A DNA stretch of 64,000 nt from Cinnamomum chago (Eukaryota; Streptophyta; Magnoliopsida; Laurales; Lauraceae), in assembly GCA_038049695.1 (NCBI GenBank), contig CP142461.1:39729501-39793500 (forward strand), written 5' to 3'. Shown here piece by piece: positions 10,513 to 23,200 of this stretch. The notes under the pieces are model-generated. The model was given only the letters and a program-made list of their open reading frames with translations. It made no database searches and was not told the DNA's origin. The position numbers were made by a program, and so were the translations under genes. The first letter of the stretch is position 1; each line of letters opens with the position of its first letter.

Positions 10513-12277
10513 TGTTGGAATATAGGTGGGCCTTCCAGACAGGTTTCAAAAACTTTTGACCCACTTGATGCAGGGATCAATTGTCTAGAATGCAACAAAC
10601 CCAATCCAGGATGCAATTCCCTCAATCTCATAGCCATGTACAGCAATATATACTATCTATAAGATAGAAAACAGTACATAAACATGCTTCCACGAAATCC
10701 ACAACATACAAGGATGTAGATATACCTTTGGAGCTTTGTTGTGCTCTAATGGAGGATTTGATTTCTTTACTTTGATAATGAACAACTTCACAATCCAATT
10801 CAGAATCTTCAACTCCTTTTGATCTTCCACGCTATGTCCCGTATTAGATCTCTTTTCTCAAGAAGATGGTGGAATCCTCAAGAGAAAACCCTACTAGTAA
10901 CTCTAAGGAACCAAAGGTGAAAGAGAAGGGAACTTTGAGAGGAAGATGACTTGTACAACTCTTGCACAAGGGGGCTGAAAGTGCTCTATGGATTATGCAC
11001 GAATTTGAGAGGATTATTCCTCTATTTATAGCCCTCCATAACTCCTCTTTTCCTATTTGAAATAGAAGTTTAACTCCCATTACAAATTAGTAAACATCTC
11101 CCTTACTAATTGCCATAGAAGTCTCACTTCCACAACTATTAGTAACTTTCTCCTTTCTAATTAAAATAAAAGTCCTACTTCCATTAATAATTAGTAGCTT
11201 ACCATTACCACTATTAGAAGTCTCACTTCAAATAGAAATAGTAACCTTCCTTTTAGAGTTCAAGTAGAATTAGTATCTTTCTAATAAATTGGGCTAGCGT
11301 GGAGACCATTAGGGATTCCTTAGAAAGCTGGCTCCAACTGGGACACGCGACCCCACATCTCATGTGTAATCCGGGCCCACAGTTAATTACAAATAACGCC
11401 ACTATATAAATGCAATTGCACTCCAGTCATAGGAATAAATTACAATGAAGACCCTAGACTTCCACAGTACCACAAGTAGGCCCCTCCATCTATATCCATG
11501 GATCAAATGGACCTGTCTACCAAATTAGATCCATGTCTTATTATCCTTGAGCCCCAATTAATTATAATGATCATTTGGTACCGATCCAATTAACTCTTAA
11601 TCGGAATGGGTGCGCACTTACCAATGATAAATCCATTAATTGGCACAAGGGGATATTAAAGATAGATTCCATCTTGACCATTGAATGTTCCCACAACTCT
11701 ACTATCAAGTACCCAAATCACCGAGGTGTTGACCTACAGTTGGCCTCACTCATTGGTGACTCAAAGCAAATGAATAGATAGAAACTTGAGTTCATTAATG
11801 TCTCAGGATTATGAGCCTATTGCTAGGGAATTATGAGAGCAGACCTTAAAATAAAGACAATGTATATAAAGTGCTTCTCATGGTCCTTTCAATACATCTA
11901 ATGTACCAGCATCATGATCCAGAATCTTACATTCTGATGATTGAGATAAATCATACTATCTCATAGTGATCAAAATGCTGCAACCTTGTCAGATGAGGTG
12001 TCCAATCTCATCACTGGTTGTGAAGATATTTAAGTATAAGATTTGTAATTCATATTTCCTGTATGTGGATCTCATCCATACACATGTATTACATCTAGTA
12101 TACTTGTGGACTCCGGTTCATCTCATGAACCATTATGTCATTTATATTAGTTATGTGCAAGTATATAAAACACCATTCATCTCATGAAAGGAAAAGCATG
12201 AATTGTATAGATAAATAAAGAAATTAATCAATTTATTACATCATATATACTCTTGGTACTGAGACCATAAACTAATA
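10513..12277 (-). mobile_element. Copia family A LTR (5' LTR, minus orientation)
   Basis: The plus strand runs TGTTGGAATATAGG...ACTAATA, homologous over its whole length to the A solo LTRs at 21083-22781 and 53476-55250. The minus strand has TATAAATA near 11030, a downstream leader and the primer site beyond the end. It abuts the protease region of element F at 12278, so one of the two junctions is an insertion or deletion breakpoint. The last bases differ from the TCTAACA end of other copies, so the exact border is uncertain. Confidence 0.85.
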
Positions 12278-14430
12278 GTGGCCTTATCTCTCGGGTCCAA
12301 GATTCCAACTTGCAACCCCTCCAGCGTTTTCTTGGCTTTCATTGAGGAGACGTAGCATTCTCTTGCTGCTACCTGGTCCCCCCTTACCTCCCCGATTCCA
12401 TTCGGGGTTGGAAAGCGGAGGATGAGATGGTAGGTGGAGAGGACGGCTCTTAATGCATTAAGAGTAGGCCGTCCTAGTATGATGTTATAGGCTGAGGGGC
12501 AGTCTATCACTAGGAAGTTGACCATTGTAGTGGAACTTCAGGGTGCCGCCTCGGCTGTGACTGGCAGTGTGATTGCCCCTAAGGGATACACTTTCTCTCC
12601 TGAAAAGCCGATGAGGGGGGATTTGACAGGCTGCAGCCTCTCCCGGCCCAGTTTCAGCTTATCATAAGCTTGTGCAAATAGGATATCTGTAGAGCTACCA
12701 CTATCCACCAAGATTCTGTGTACCTGAAAATTGGCGACGGTCATTGTGAGCATCAGAGGGTCATCATGGGGGTGCTGGATCCCTTCTAAATCCTTATCTG
12801 AAAAGGATATGACTTCGTTAGTACCAAGCCTAGGCGCCTTGGACGAGCGTGCCTCATCGGGATGCCTTGCCTTTCTGGCATGGGCCTTCATGGCCGAGAG
12901 CGATTCTGCCAGCCCTCCTGAGATGGTTCGGATTTCCCCGATCGGTTGCTAGTTCTTCAGATTGCGAGGTGGTGGTGGTGGCAGTGCTTGCCCCCTACCA
13001 GCAACATACTGGCGCAGGTGGCCACGCTAGATGAGATCCTCAATCTGCCGCTTGAGGTCATAACAATCATAAGTGTCATGGCCATGGTCGCGATGGAAGC
13101 GACAGTACTTGGTCGGGTTCCGGCGGTTTGGAGTAGATTTCATCTTCCCGGGCAATTTTAAAGCAGGGTCATCTTGTATCTGGAACAAGATGTGCTCAAT
13201 AGTAGCATTGAGAGGAGTGAACACTTGTCGGTCTCTTTACGGGGCAGGACCGAGTCGGTCCCTAACAGGCACCCTCTCAGTCCTGCTTCGCTTGTTGCTT
13301 GTTTCCTTCTTTTCGTCTCTGTCCCGCTCCTTCCCCTTGTCCTCTGGTCTGGAGGACTCTCCTCGCCTGGCCCTCGTGATGTCTTCAACATTCATGTACT
13401 TATGGGCTTTTGCCAGCAGTTCCGGAAAGCTCTTTGGCGGGCACTTCATCACTGAAAAGAGGAAGCTCGTTGAGCGAAGGCCTCCCAGGAAGGCTATCAT
13501 GGTGACCTTGTCGTCGGGCTCTTCAACCTGAAGTACCTCCTCATTAAAACGAGTGAGGTAGCTTCTGAGGCTCTAGTGTTTATCCTGCTTTTATGCTGAG
13601 CAGGTGTGTGGCAGGCTTCTGGTGGCGGCGCCCACCGATAAAGTGTGAGACAAAAGATTTGCTCAACTCTCCAAAGGAGGCTATGGATGCTTGGGGGAGA
13701 TTGGCAAACCACTGTTAAGCGGAACCCTTCAATGTAGTTGGGAATGCCCTACACATTATTTCGTCAGGGATATTATGCAGCTGCATTTTGGTTTTGTAAG
13801 TCTCCAGGTGGTCCAATGGATCCTTCGTTCCATCAAAGGTCTCCACGGATGGCATTTTGAACTTCCGAGGGAGTGGGTGGTTCACCACGTCAGGCTTGAA
13901 CGGTATATCCGTTCGCCCGACCAGATAATCTACCGTCTCCGGTGCCTGCGCCCTTATGGCGTTGAAGACATCGCCCGGTTGATTCTGCATTTCTTTGATA
14001 TTTTCCTCCCAGCGATTGCTGAGTTCCGTGGACGGACCCGGGAAATAACTCCTATCTTCCATGCTGTGATTTTCACTTGCCCCCTCCTGGAAATGAGGAT
14101 CCTCATCGTTAGAAGCAGGGGAGGAGGTAGAAGTCCACCGTGATTCGACCCTCCTGGAGGTCCTCCAAATGGGGCTCCACCCGGGGGTAGAGGCACCTCG
14201 TGATGGGCGCGACCTTGAGGGTCGACCAGGAGTACTCCGTGTGGAGCGACCTGGGGAACTCCAGCAGAGGCACCCAGGTGTACTCCTCGGCCCTGGGCCC
14301 CCAGGTGAGGATGAGGACATGCGCCATGGTTTGCTCCTCGGCCCTAGGCACCATGGGGATGGGCGCTCAAGTGAGGTGCTCCCTTGCGTGGAGCAGTCGA
14401 ATGTTCCGGGCGCGCTACTTCCTGTGGTAC
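12278..14430 (-). pseudogene. Tat-like gag and protease (family F), minus strand
   Basis: The minus-strand translation gives, in order: a proline/serine/glycine-rich start (about 14320-14150), a retrotransposon gag core (PSVETFDGTKDPLDHLETYKTKMQ then QWFANLP and GELSKSFVSHF, about 13880-13640), a FLGGLRSTSFLFSVMKCPPKSFPELLAKAHKYM segment (about 13490-13390), a charged linker, a knuckle-like YCRFHRDHGHDTYDCY (about 13110-13065), the aspartic protease with ILVDSGSSTDILF (about 12705-12665) and its second half YNIILGRPTLNALRAV (about 12490-12440). This order and the HRDHGH knuckle are typical of Tat/Retand-like elements. Frameshifts and stops occur at about 13700, 13560, 13230 and 13030. RT, RNase H and integrase are missing; Copia LTR A replaces them. 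Confidence 0.85.
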
Positions 14431-14660
14431 TGTACCAAATTGTGCTCCTCCTTGCCCTGCGAGCATGGGTTGCAGTATCTGCTGGTTTTGGGTCACCAGC
14501 TGCTGCATGGTTTCCAACATTTGTTGAGGAGAGGCAGCAGGAGTATTCGGTGCAGGATTAGTCGGTATAGGATTACCCTCGCCCTCCCGCGAGGGATTGC
14601 CATCTTGTCATCTCGTTGATCTTGTGGTGATCACCATAATTTCGAAAAAGGAGATTTTCT

Positions 14661-14684
14661 TCATTCCCACAGACGGCACCAAAC
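14661..14684 (-). promoter_or_regulatory. Primer binding site of element F
   Basis: The minus strand reads GTTTGGTGCCGTCTGTGGGAA just past the LTR end; TTGG(C/T)GCCGTCTGTGGG is common in Tat-like gypsy elements. It confirms that the gag on the minus strand belongs to this LTR. Confidence 0.75.
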
Positions 14685-14687
14685 TGA

Positions 14688-15085
14688 TGATGCCAAAAAG
14701 TTTTTTCAGACACCACCAGTCAAGTAATAAGTGATTAATGTGGAAATTAAAGAAGAGAGAGAGAATTTATAGTGGTTCGGTCAATGTGACCTACGTCCAC
14801 TCCAGAAAGGCAGAGATTGCCGGTGATTTTACTTCTCCGATGTGTAGAGATTACAAGTTAGGAGAATACAAGAAATGTGCAAACCTGGATAAATGTTCCT
14901 CTCTCCCAAGCGCCGGTGGGGCTCTTTGATTTATAGTCTTCCCCTAACAGATGGGGACGACTCTTCAGCAACAGGCGCTCTATTTTGGCGGAGTCTTTGA
15001 ACTGCCCTCGACGGACGAGGCAAGTAGGATCTTCTCGGCAGGACTTAGTAGCACAAGTGGGGATAAGGGTTTACTAATTCTAAAG
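14688..15085 (-). mobile_element. 5' LTR of element F (minus orientation, outer border uncertain)
   Basis: The inner border is set by the primer site. Its first 220 bp match the fragment at 9464-9673. On the minus strand a TATA box (TATAAAT, 14929-14935) lies about 240 bp upstream of the primer site, a normal R-U5 length. The outer end is somewhere before 15110 and could not be fixed. Confidence 0.7.
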
Positions 15086-15109
15086 TGATGATGAGGCTTC
15101 CGGGTGTGC

Positions 15110-18100
15110 TGTGATGACGTGACCAGGCTCATGGGTTGGGCCTAGACCTTATCGGGTCATGAGTTTTGGTCCCAAGTCAATATCGATTGGGTCACTTGGA
15201 CCTGACCCATCAATTAGTATTTACTATAGGGGTTAATCCACTTGAGACGCTTCTAGATTCCCACCTAAAGACCAAACTACCCATGACGTTAACCCTAATC
15301 CTATGTTAACTAAAAGGGCATTCTTGTACCTGGCCCAAACCCCAACCTATATATACTACATTCATCCATATCCCATACTTTAGCTACAATTCCCTCTCTC
15401 ATTTCCCTCCAATTCTATCTCTCATTTCCCTTCAATGCTATCTTTCATTTCCCTCCAATTCTCCCATCTCTTCTCTCTCTCTCTCTCTAAAACTCTAGAT
15501 CTAGAACCCAAACAAGAAGAAGAAGGTCATCTACTACAAGGTACAGCCACTATCTATCTTAAGGAGCTCTTTCTTCTTTCTAATCTCTTCTCTTCCTTCC
15601 AATCAAGGTATTCTTCTTCATCTTGTTCTATTTCATTAGATTTCTTCTTTTCTCTCTCTCGATCTCCTTCCTTATAGCAATTCTCTTGTGGATGTAGGTG
15701 TAGGAGTTAAAGATCTCTCTAGATCTGAGTTTTGGGGCTGTTTTGTGTGTTGGAGACTATAGGAGCTTGGGATTTCATTTTATAGCTTAGATCTCTCTTT
15801 TCTCTCTCTACAATCTTACAATTTGATCATGGCAAGTGCAATATACCTATTTAAAATAGAATCCATGTTTTCTCTTCTTTTGATTCTGTAATTTCAATTC
15901 AATTGATGTAGTTATGTTAGATCTATCATTTGAGCTTAGTTTTATGGATTTATGGACATTGATGGATGGGATCTCTCATTTGGAAGATCAATGACCCGTT
16001 TGGTGATAGATGGTTGTGTATTGAAGTGCTTTTTATGTTTTATGTTGATCTTATGATGTCGGGATGAGATTGGATGAGGTTTGGTGGAAAAATTGGATTG
16101 AAGGAGAAGAAATCCAGAATTCTGGAATTTTGCAGGCAGCATGTACTCAGTCGACCGACTTGCAGGGAGGTCGACCGAAGACACTGCATTGGAAAGAAAT
16201 TAAGTCCCAGTTATTTTTCTACAGCTTTCTCAGTCCTTTGTACTCGGTCGACCGGACCCTGTACTCGGTTAACCGAGGACAGGTTTTGCAGGAAATAACT
16301 GAGAGTTGAATTTCTGTCTGAAGTCCAGAATTCAGCGTGCGCAGTCAACCAAACCCTATCCTGGGTCGACCGAACAAACAGAATTTTGTAGTGAAAAATT
16401 TCTTTGAGCTAGGACATCCTTTCTAGGTTTTTCCTGTGTATGCGGTCGACCGCCCAGGCCAAAAGGTCGACCGGACATACAGTAAAACTCCAGAGATCAG
16501 GACATTGCCTGCAAGGTGCTTGACCCTACTTTTCCAGAGTACTCGGTTAACCGACCAGGCCAGGAGATCGACCTAGCACACTGCGCAGAGGTCGACCTGG
16601 GAGTCAACATCTTGACAAACCAGTGTACTCGGTTGACCGAGCCCTATGCTGGGTCGACCGAGGACACTGCATACAATGATTTTTTAGTTTGCACATTTTA
16701 AGGTTGTGATCATTTGTGGGGCCCATTGACCATCCAAATGGACTTCTACCGATGTGCCAAGCACGAGTCAATGGTGTGGCTCAACCTTGACTCATGGGTA
16801 CCACCAAGTAAGGTCTTGGTTGTATATTCTACGATGATTCAATTCTTAAACGTTGTCAATGATGCCCGTAACTTTAGGAGCACCAAACACAGTATCCATT
16901 GGCATCTGAGACTCCATTTAGAGATCAAATTATCTGAGATGAACCTGGACCCGAATGTGGACCACTACCTAGGTTAGATTATTGACATTTCCTGGTTGAT
17001 TCTTGTACTTGGAGTTCTTACTTCACTTATCATATCATTGTCACTCTTATGTGCTTATTATAGCTTATAACTGTTAATTAAATGGAAAAATGGATGACCT
17101 AAACCTAGGACTACTTAGAGGTGACCTGATAGTGTGATTGGGAGAATGCTGACCCGTGTCTGTGGCTAGGCGGGCCCTTTTATGGCCTAAGTGTGGATGT
17201 GTATACCCTTAGATTGGAGAGGTGGATTTATTGGACTTATAACTCATTTTGGATGAGAATGTGCTGTTTATCATTGGAAATGGACTTGTTACCTCGTTTG
17301 GACTGTTTTAGACCAGGCCATGTACCTGATGGGCCTTGGTATGGATCCAACGAGTGGACTTAGACTTGGATTGTGATCCATGGACTGAATTGATACTTGA
17401 ACCTCTTAGAGACCTCGTTAGGACCTTGTTCACGCAAGGCAAAGCCTAGACAGATACAGACCTTTAGTGTTTCCTCGAGTCGGCATAGACATTCACTCAG
17501 TTGTTCTAAGCTCAACCTTTGGACTGATCATCACTGGTAGGAGCTATTTATGAGTGTTGAGTGAGCTATCATGATGAGCTATGTTTTAGACGGACGATGT
17601 GATGCCAAGTCCAGTCTCCCCGAGTGACGAGTGTGGTGAGACTGTTGAGTGTGATTTGCGGGGCTAGTCATTCCCCAGCACTAGTGAGATTCCCCACCGT
17701 GACTGTGTTCATGTGGGAGGGCCGCGGCATAATATCCCGCGGTATCCAGCTCGTGTGAATGTTTATCTTGCTCAACTGCCTAGATCATGTTTTTTGATAT
17801 TCTCTTTAATTGTGTAACTGTTTTTACTCTTTTTGATACATATATCATATGTTACTTGTATACTTTGACTTACCAGATCATTAGATCTGACCCATTCTTG
17901 GTGCTTAGGTTTCGACCCCGATCCCGAGGACGGCGCGCTCGCGCTAGTTGAGTTACCCGTAGTAGGGGACTACGGATGGGGACCAGCAGACCATGAGGTC
18001 GAGCTGGAAGTTGGAGAGCCGGCACCTGGGGTGTGAGAGTTCTTTATTTTTGAGATTTTGAGTGACTCTTGTAGTGAGCAGGGTGATAAATGTAATAATC

Positions 18101-18355
18101 CTTTATAACTTTGAGACTTTAGGCTGGATTTTAGCCCTGCTATACTTGCTACAGTCTTATGATACCTTATCATTGATTCCGCTCTATTCACATGCTTCCG
18201 CTTTATTAATGGTTGATCTTATATCTTTTAAAAAGTTTTAAATTGGACCTCACTGCGGACCTATGATCTTGGAAGTTCTCGGATTTTCCGGGAAGTAGCG
18301 TGCCAAATTCGGATATTTTGACAATTTTCTCGGTATCCGGAATTGGGGCATTACA
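15110..18355 (+). mobile_element. Tekay-like LTR, family E (probable solo or remnant LTR)
   Basis: Starts near TGTGATGACGTGACC and ends GGGGCATTACA, the pattern of long chromovirus LTRs (TGT..ACCCC to GGGG..TTACA). A plus-strand TATA (ctatatatac, about 15347-15356) precedes a CT-rich leader (15360-15490). No ORF of interest. The leader half holds a dense array of palindromic boxes (16149-16658). I see no convincing target-site duplication, so the left border is tentative. No polyprotein is attached on either side. Confidence 0.6.
16149..16660. repeat. Array of paired palindromes in LTR E
   Basis: Six pairs of boxes related to cggtcgaccg. Core starts: 16150/16170, 16248/16268, 16344/16365, 16445/16466, 16546/16567 and 16632/16653, with one extra at 16591. 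Cores are mostly GTCGAC, some GTTAAC, GTCAAC, GTTGAC or ATCGAC. Within-pair spacing is 20-21 bp; pairs recur every 86-101 bp. Confidence 0.9.
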
Positions 18356-18827
18356 GCTACCCCTACTCTCTCACCCAAAATTAGCTCTTAAATGGAACAA
18401 CCCCGCTGTTTATACACGGAAAACGATTTTCCTCTGCAGCCATGCATCCACAGGATGCAAAACCACCAGCACCTTTTTATTTTGATGAAGGCTTAGATCA
18501 TCATCTAAACCACTTGATGAAGGGCCCATTTAGTTTTTTCCAGCCAAATAAGTGGACAGTGGATCTGACAGTCAAGCCTATTCAAACGGGTTACAATTTG
18601 GAATCTGTGACTAGGAGGTTTCAAATTTTATAGTTCACTTGGATGGATCATAAGGTGACCCACTAGGTTCGGTGTTCACAGTAAGGCGGTGCTCGGCCGA
18701 GGTTTTCCTTTAAAATGAATATTGGGTGTGATTAGCCCTTGTTTAAGGCGATCTAATATTCCAAAGGATTATCCTCCCATCTCCTTATTTTTTTGTTTCA
18801 TATCAATTGATACGATAGTGGGATAGT
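18356..18827. other. Unassigned DNA left of LTR B
   Basis: No recognisable gene or element end. It continues on the other side of solo LTR B at 20834. It may be part of an older element or host DNA. Confidence 0.3.
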
Positions 18828-20828
18828 TGTTGGGATTGGTGTATGCCCTAAAGCCCACTGACTGCACTCACATCTCTGTTACTGGATATTTATTGGTTAT
18901 TTAATAGAATGACATCTTTCTCTTAATACTTGTGTATATGTATGGTTGTGTAAGGCCCATTGTTTTCTAGTAAATGACTTAGGTGTGTAGTGGCTACACA
19001 CAGTAAGGTCTGAGTCATGGACACTCGAAACAATAAACTTGTTCATAACTGAGAGATGGAGTTGGGCACTTCATCTTGGTATAAGTTATAATGAGATACT
19101 CTCCTGTATTCAGGGTGACTTACCTAAGTCACGGGAGGCTTTTCCGGATTTATCTCATTAGTGCATGTGTCATGCATTGAACATGACCACTTGTAGGTGT
19201 GATCTCTAAAATAGTACTATCACAGAGAGAGATCAATTCACCTCTTGCTACTGAGTGACCAGTGCTCTTAATCTTGAGCATTTGTGGATGAACTGACGAA
19301 GTCGAGTTCTTGTACTTTAATTCACTATGGGTGAGATCCTGTTCATGGGTCAACAACTCTGTGTTTTGGGTACTCGGGCTTGATTAGTTGGGACGTGCAA
19401 ATGCAATATGAAATCTATGCCATCGTGTGATGGAATGATCGTCCCCTTAGAATTATCCGATTAATCATCAAAATCTAAGATCTTAGTATATGGATGTTCC
19501 ATATGGATATTGAACTTGTGGGTCGCTCCCTGGATCAAGAGAATGATATCCGGATGATGATTAAGTCAAGGGTATGAAGTTCTAAGGATAAGATGTAATC
19601 AAGAAGGTAGATAGTACATCGGTTAACCTACTTGATTATGGATGTTACATAGAGGGGCATTGTGGTCATTGTACTTGGTAGGTCAAAGACAATCGTCAGT
19701 TTATGATGAGCTTAATTTGCAATTTAATATTTGTCCTTGGAGTGCAACCATAATTCTTTAGTGGAATGAGTTAGGGTTAAAATGATCTTAATGTTGCTAT
19801 GGGGTTAGCATGGAAATTTTGGTCATTTTGGGAGCCAAGGGCAAATATGTCTTTTAGTCCCTCTTCTAGCCACTTTCCTATATTGGCATGGTTTCCTAAT
19901 TTAATTAAATGATATGTGGTTGAATTAATTTTGTGGAAGAATAATTTTGAGTTTAAATTCAAATAGGCTTTTGATGGCATACATGAATTTAACTCTAGCT
20001 AAATTATTAACTAGTGGGCCATGGTGTGTTTATCTATCTTGTGGGCCAGCCATAAGGGGAGCCACTTGTGTGAGGTTTCCAAGTTTGACTAGGTATCTTT
20101 ACTTGGAAGGAAGAACTCCTCTTTGGGTAAGAATTCCTATAATTAAAGCTTACTAATCTTTAGTATCTTTAATTAGAAAGTGTTGCACAACTAAGGGGGC
20201 TGGTTGCTTCTTTTATGGGATAGTCATTCCTATTAGAGAGAGGACTCTTAAAGGAATGTGAATTTGATAAATACATGAGAGACTACCCTGGGCGTGCAAC
20301 ACATGAAAAAAAGGGAGAGGAATTAACCCTAGGCGTGAAACACTTGGAGCCCCATTGGCCGCCCAAGACAAGAAAAAGCACACTCACGCCCAGCCCTTGC
20401 TGCCTTCTTCTTCTTCATTGGAGAGAGTAGATCAGGTCCTGGGTTTTTTCCCACAAATTGTAGATTTAGAAAACCCTTCTTGGAGTCCATATTTTGATCC
20501 CACAATCAACACCAATCAGATTGGGTTGTGGAATAGAAGAGAAGATCAAAAGGAAAGTTGCTGCAGTAAATTCCTGCAACCTGTATAGCTGATTGCAGGC
20601 TTGTGATCAGCAGTTTGCAAGTTCAGTTTCAGAGATTTGAAGACTTCATATCAGCAAGGTATTAGTCCTCCATCATCTCCTTTCATTCTACTCATGTTGA
20701 TCATGATTTCATGGAGTTTTTATGCATGTTTCATGGCTGCCATATCAGATTTGGTTTTGTTTTAAAAGCTTGAAAAACCATACCAGCCATGGACGTCCAA
20801 GTTCAGATCAGTATAGCATGAACTTTCA
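18828..20828 (+). mobile_element. Solo LTR, Copia-like family B
   Basis: TGTTGGGATTGGTGTATGCC... to ...GCATGAACTTTCA, about 2.0 kb, flanked by a perfect 5-bp duplication atagt (18823-18827 and 20829-20833). The opening resembles Angela/BARE-type Copia LTRs, an inference from a few bases. The inverted second copy at 35058-37053 confirms the inner sequence and the right end. No internal region, so it formed by recombination between two LTRs. Confidence 0.88.
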
Positions 20829-20833
20829 ATAGT

Positions 20834-21082
20834 ATCAATATGTATCCAAATCATCCTACCTAAAGTATGAGAGTTAGAAATTGTGGTGAAATTGTATCTC
20901 GAAATACTTGAATTTGTCCTGTCAAAGTAAATTTCCATATTGCGAGAAAGGTGTTGAATTAGTTTCGAAATACTTTAATTTGTCAAAACAATATTATGAA
21001 TCTTGCAAAAAAGTTGTTGAATGGGCAATTTGGTTACAAAAAATTCAGTATACGTCGTATACAATGCTTTTGGGCATTAAGT
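20834..21082. other. Unassigned DNA between solo LTRs B and A
   Basis: AT-rich, with a loose internal repetition of cgaaatacttgaatttgtc (about 20899 and 20967). No gene recognised. Confidence 0.3.
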
Positions 21083-22781
21083 TGTTGGAAGCAGGTGGGC
21101 CTCATGGATAGGTTATCAAAACTTTTTGACCCACTTGAGTCAGGGATCAAGTACCCCTTTAGGCCATAAACCAAATCCACAATGCAATCCCTCGAACTCA
21201 TCAATCATGTACAATAATAAACTCTATCTAGAAGACAGAAATCAGCAACAAACAAGCAACCAAAAATCCACAACATCCAATGAAATAGATTATACCTTTG
21301 GAGCCCGGTAGTGCTCTAATAGAGAAAAAAAATTTCTTGATGAAGAAACTCTTTCTTTGTAAGCAACTTAGGATCTCTAAGACCTTTTAGCCTTCCACGC
21401 TATGACCTATATCAGATCTCTTTTCTCAAGAAGATTGGTGGAAACTCCAAGAGAAAACCAACTAGAAACTTTAGGAACTAGAAGAGAAATAGAAATTGTG
21501 CAACTCTTGCACAAAGAGGAGCTTGGGCGTGGATTCCTTGTGTAAGACGTCCAAGGGGGGTGTGTTCCCTTTTATAACTTTAAGGCACCTCCTTTTACTA
21601 ATTAAAATAGAAGTCCAACCTCCATTAAGAATTAGTAATCATCTCCTTTCTGATTATTATAGAAGTCTCACTTTCACAATAATTAGTAACTTACTATTAC
21701 CACTATCAAAAGTCTCACTTCAAATAGAAATAGTAACTTCTTATTTCTTTCCTTTTAGAGTTCAAGTAGGATTAGTATCTTTCTAATAACTTTGGCTAGT
21801 TTGGGGACTACTAGGGATTTCATAGAAAGTTGGCTCCAACTGAGACACCACGACCTCACATCTCATGTGCAATCCGGGCCCACAGTTAATTGCAAATAAC
21901 ACCGCTATATAAATGCAATTGCACTCTAATCATAGGAATAAATTACAAAGAAGACCCTAAACTTTCCAATTACCACAAGTAGGCCCCTCTATCATTATCC
22001 ATGGATCAATTGGATTAAATCTGTCCCTTCCAATCTTAAATCAATTATCTTATTATCCTTGATCCCCAATTAATCATAGTGATCATCAGTACCATCCAAT
22101 TAACTCTTAATCGAGATGAGAGCGCACTTACTAATAACAAATCCATTAATTGGCATTAGGGGATAATATAGATAGATTTCATCTTAACCGTTAGATATCC
22201 CACAGTGATATTATCACGTACCCAAGACACCGAGGTGTTGACCTACAGTTGGCCTCACTCATTGATGAATCAAAGTAAATGAATAGATAGAAACTTGAGC
22301 TCACAAATGTCTCAGGATTGAGAGCCTTTTGCTAGGGAATTATGAGAGCAGACCTTAAAATTGAGAAAGTATTTTATAAGGTGCTTCTCATGGTCTTTCA
22401 ATACATCCTATGTACCAGCACCATGATCCAGAATCTTATATTCTTATGATTGAGACAAATCACACTATCTTATAGTGATCAAAGTGCTATAACCTTGTCA
22501 GATGAGATGCCCAGTCTCATCACTGATTGTGGAGATATTTAAGTATAAGATTTGTGACATATGTCTCCCGTATGTGGATCTCATCTGTACACATATATCA
22601 CATCTAATATGCTAATGGGATCCGGTTCATTTCATAAACTATCATGTCATATATATTTATTATGTGTATTGAGTAATAAAACATCATTTATCTTATGACA
22701 AAAAGTATAATTTTATTGATAAATAAAAAAATTAACCAATCTATTATATCATCTGATAGGTTAATTACATACAATCTAACA
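21083..22781 (-). mobile_element. Solo LTR, Copia family A
   Basis: TGTTGGAAGCAGG...ACAATCTAACA, flanked by a perfect duplication taagt (21078-21082 and 22782-22786). Homologous to 10513-12277 and 53476-55250; orientation taken from the primer-site-bearing copy. Confidence 0.9.
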
Positions 22782-22862
22782 TAAGTGTACTTAATAATAC
22801 TTCTCGATGTAGCTACATTTGAGGTTGCTTTTTTTTGGTGAAGACACATTTGTAATCTCGCC

Positions 22863-23200
22863 CACTAAAGCCAACTCATGAAAGCGTGGAGAATGCTTTT
22901 AATGGAGTGACTGACGCAATTGATTTGACGGGTATGTTAAAACAATACGTCAAAAAGCCACTTAATCGACTGCCAAAGCCCGTCGTTTTATTAAAAAAAC
23001 GACGGCACAATCCGTCGAGGAAGCCGTCGAAAAAATGGCGTCGTTTAATTAAAACGACGAGCCATGACCGTCGATAAATTTAAAAATTATCGACGGATGT
23101 AGACCGTCTCAAATTCCAACGGTCATTAACCGTCTGCAATGAATTTTCCAAAAAAAAATCGGTGAAAATAAAACGACAGCCCATGACCGTCAATTTGTTT
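22863..23200. mobile_element. Terminal and subterminal region of a CACTA transposon
   Basis: A CACTA pentamer at 22863-22867 is followed, from about 22975, by at least a dozen CCGTCG/CGACGG/CGTCGTTTT boxes in both directions, several forming perfect inverted pairs (for example ccgtcgtttt...aaaacgacgg at 22980-23006 and ccgtcgataa...ttatcgacgg at 23069-23096). Arrays of this sort are the transposase-binding subterminal repeats of CACTA elements. The exact tip is tentative; the opposite end of the element is not in the window. Confidence 0.65.

Noticed and set aside
13691..14619. Plus-strand ORFs of 130-150 aa
   Set aside because: Shadows of the minus-strand gag of element F, which has clear domain similarity.
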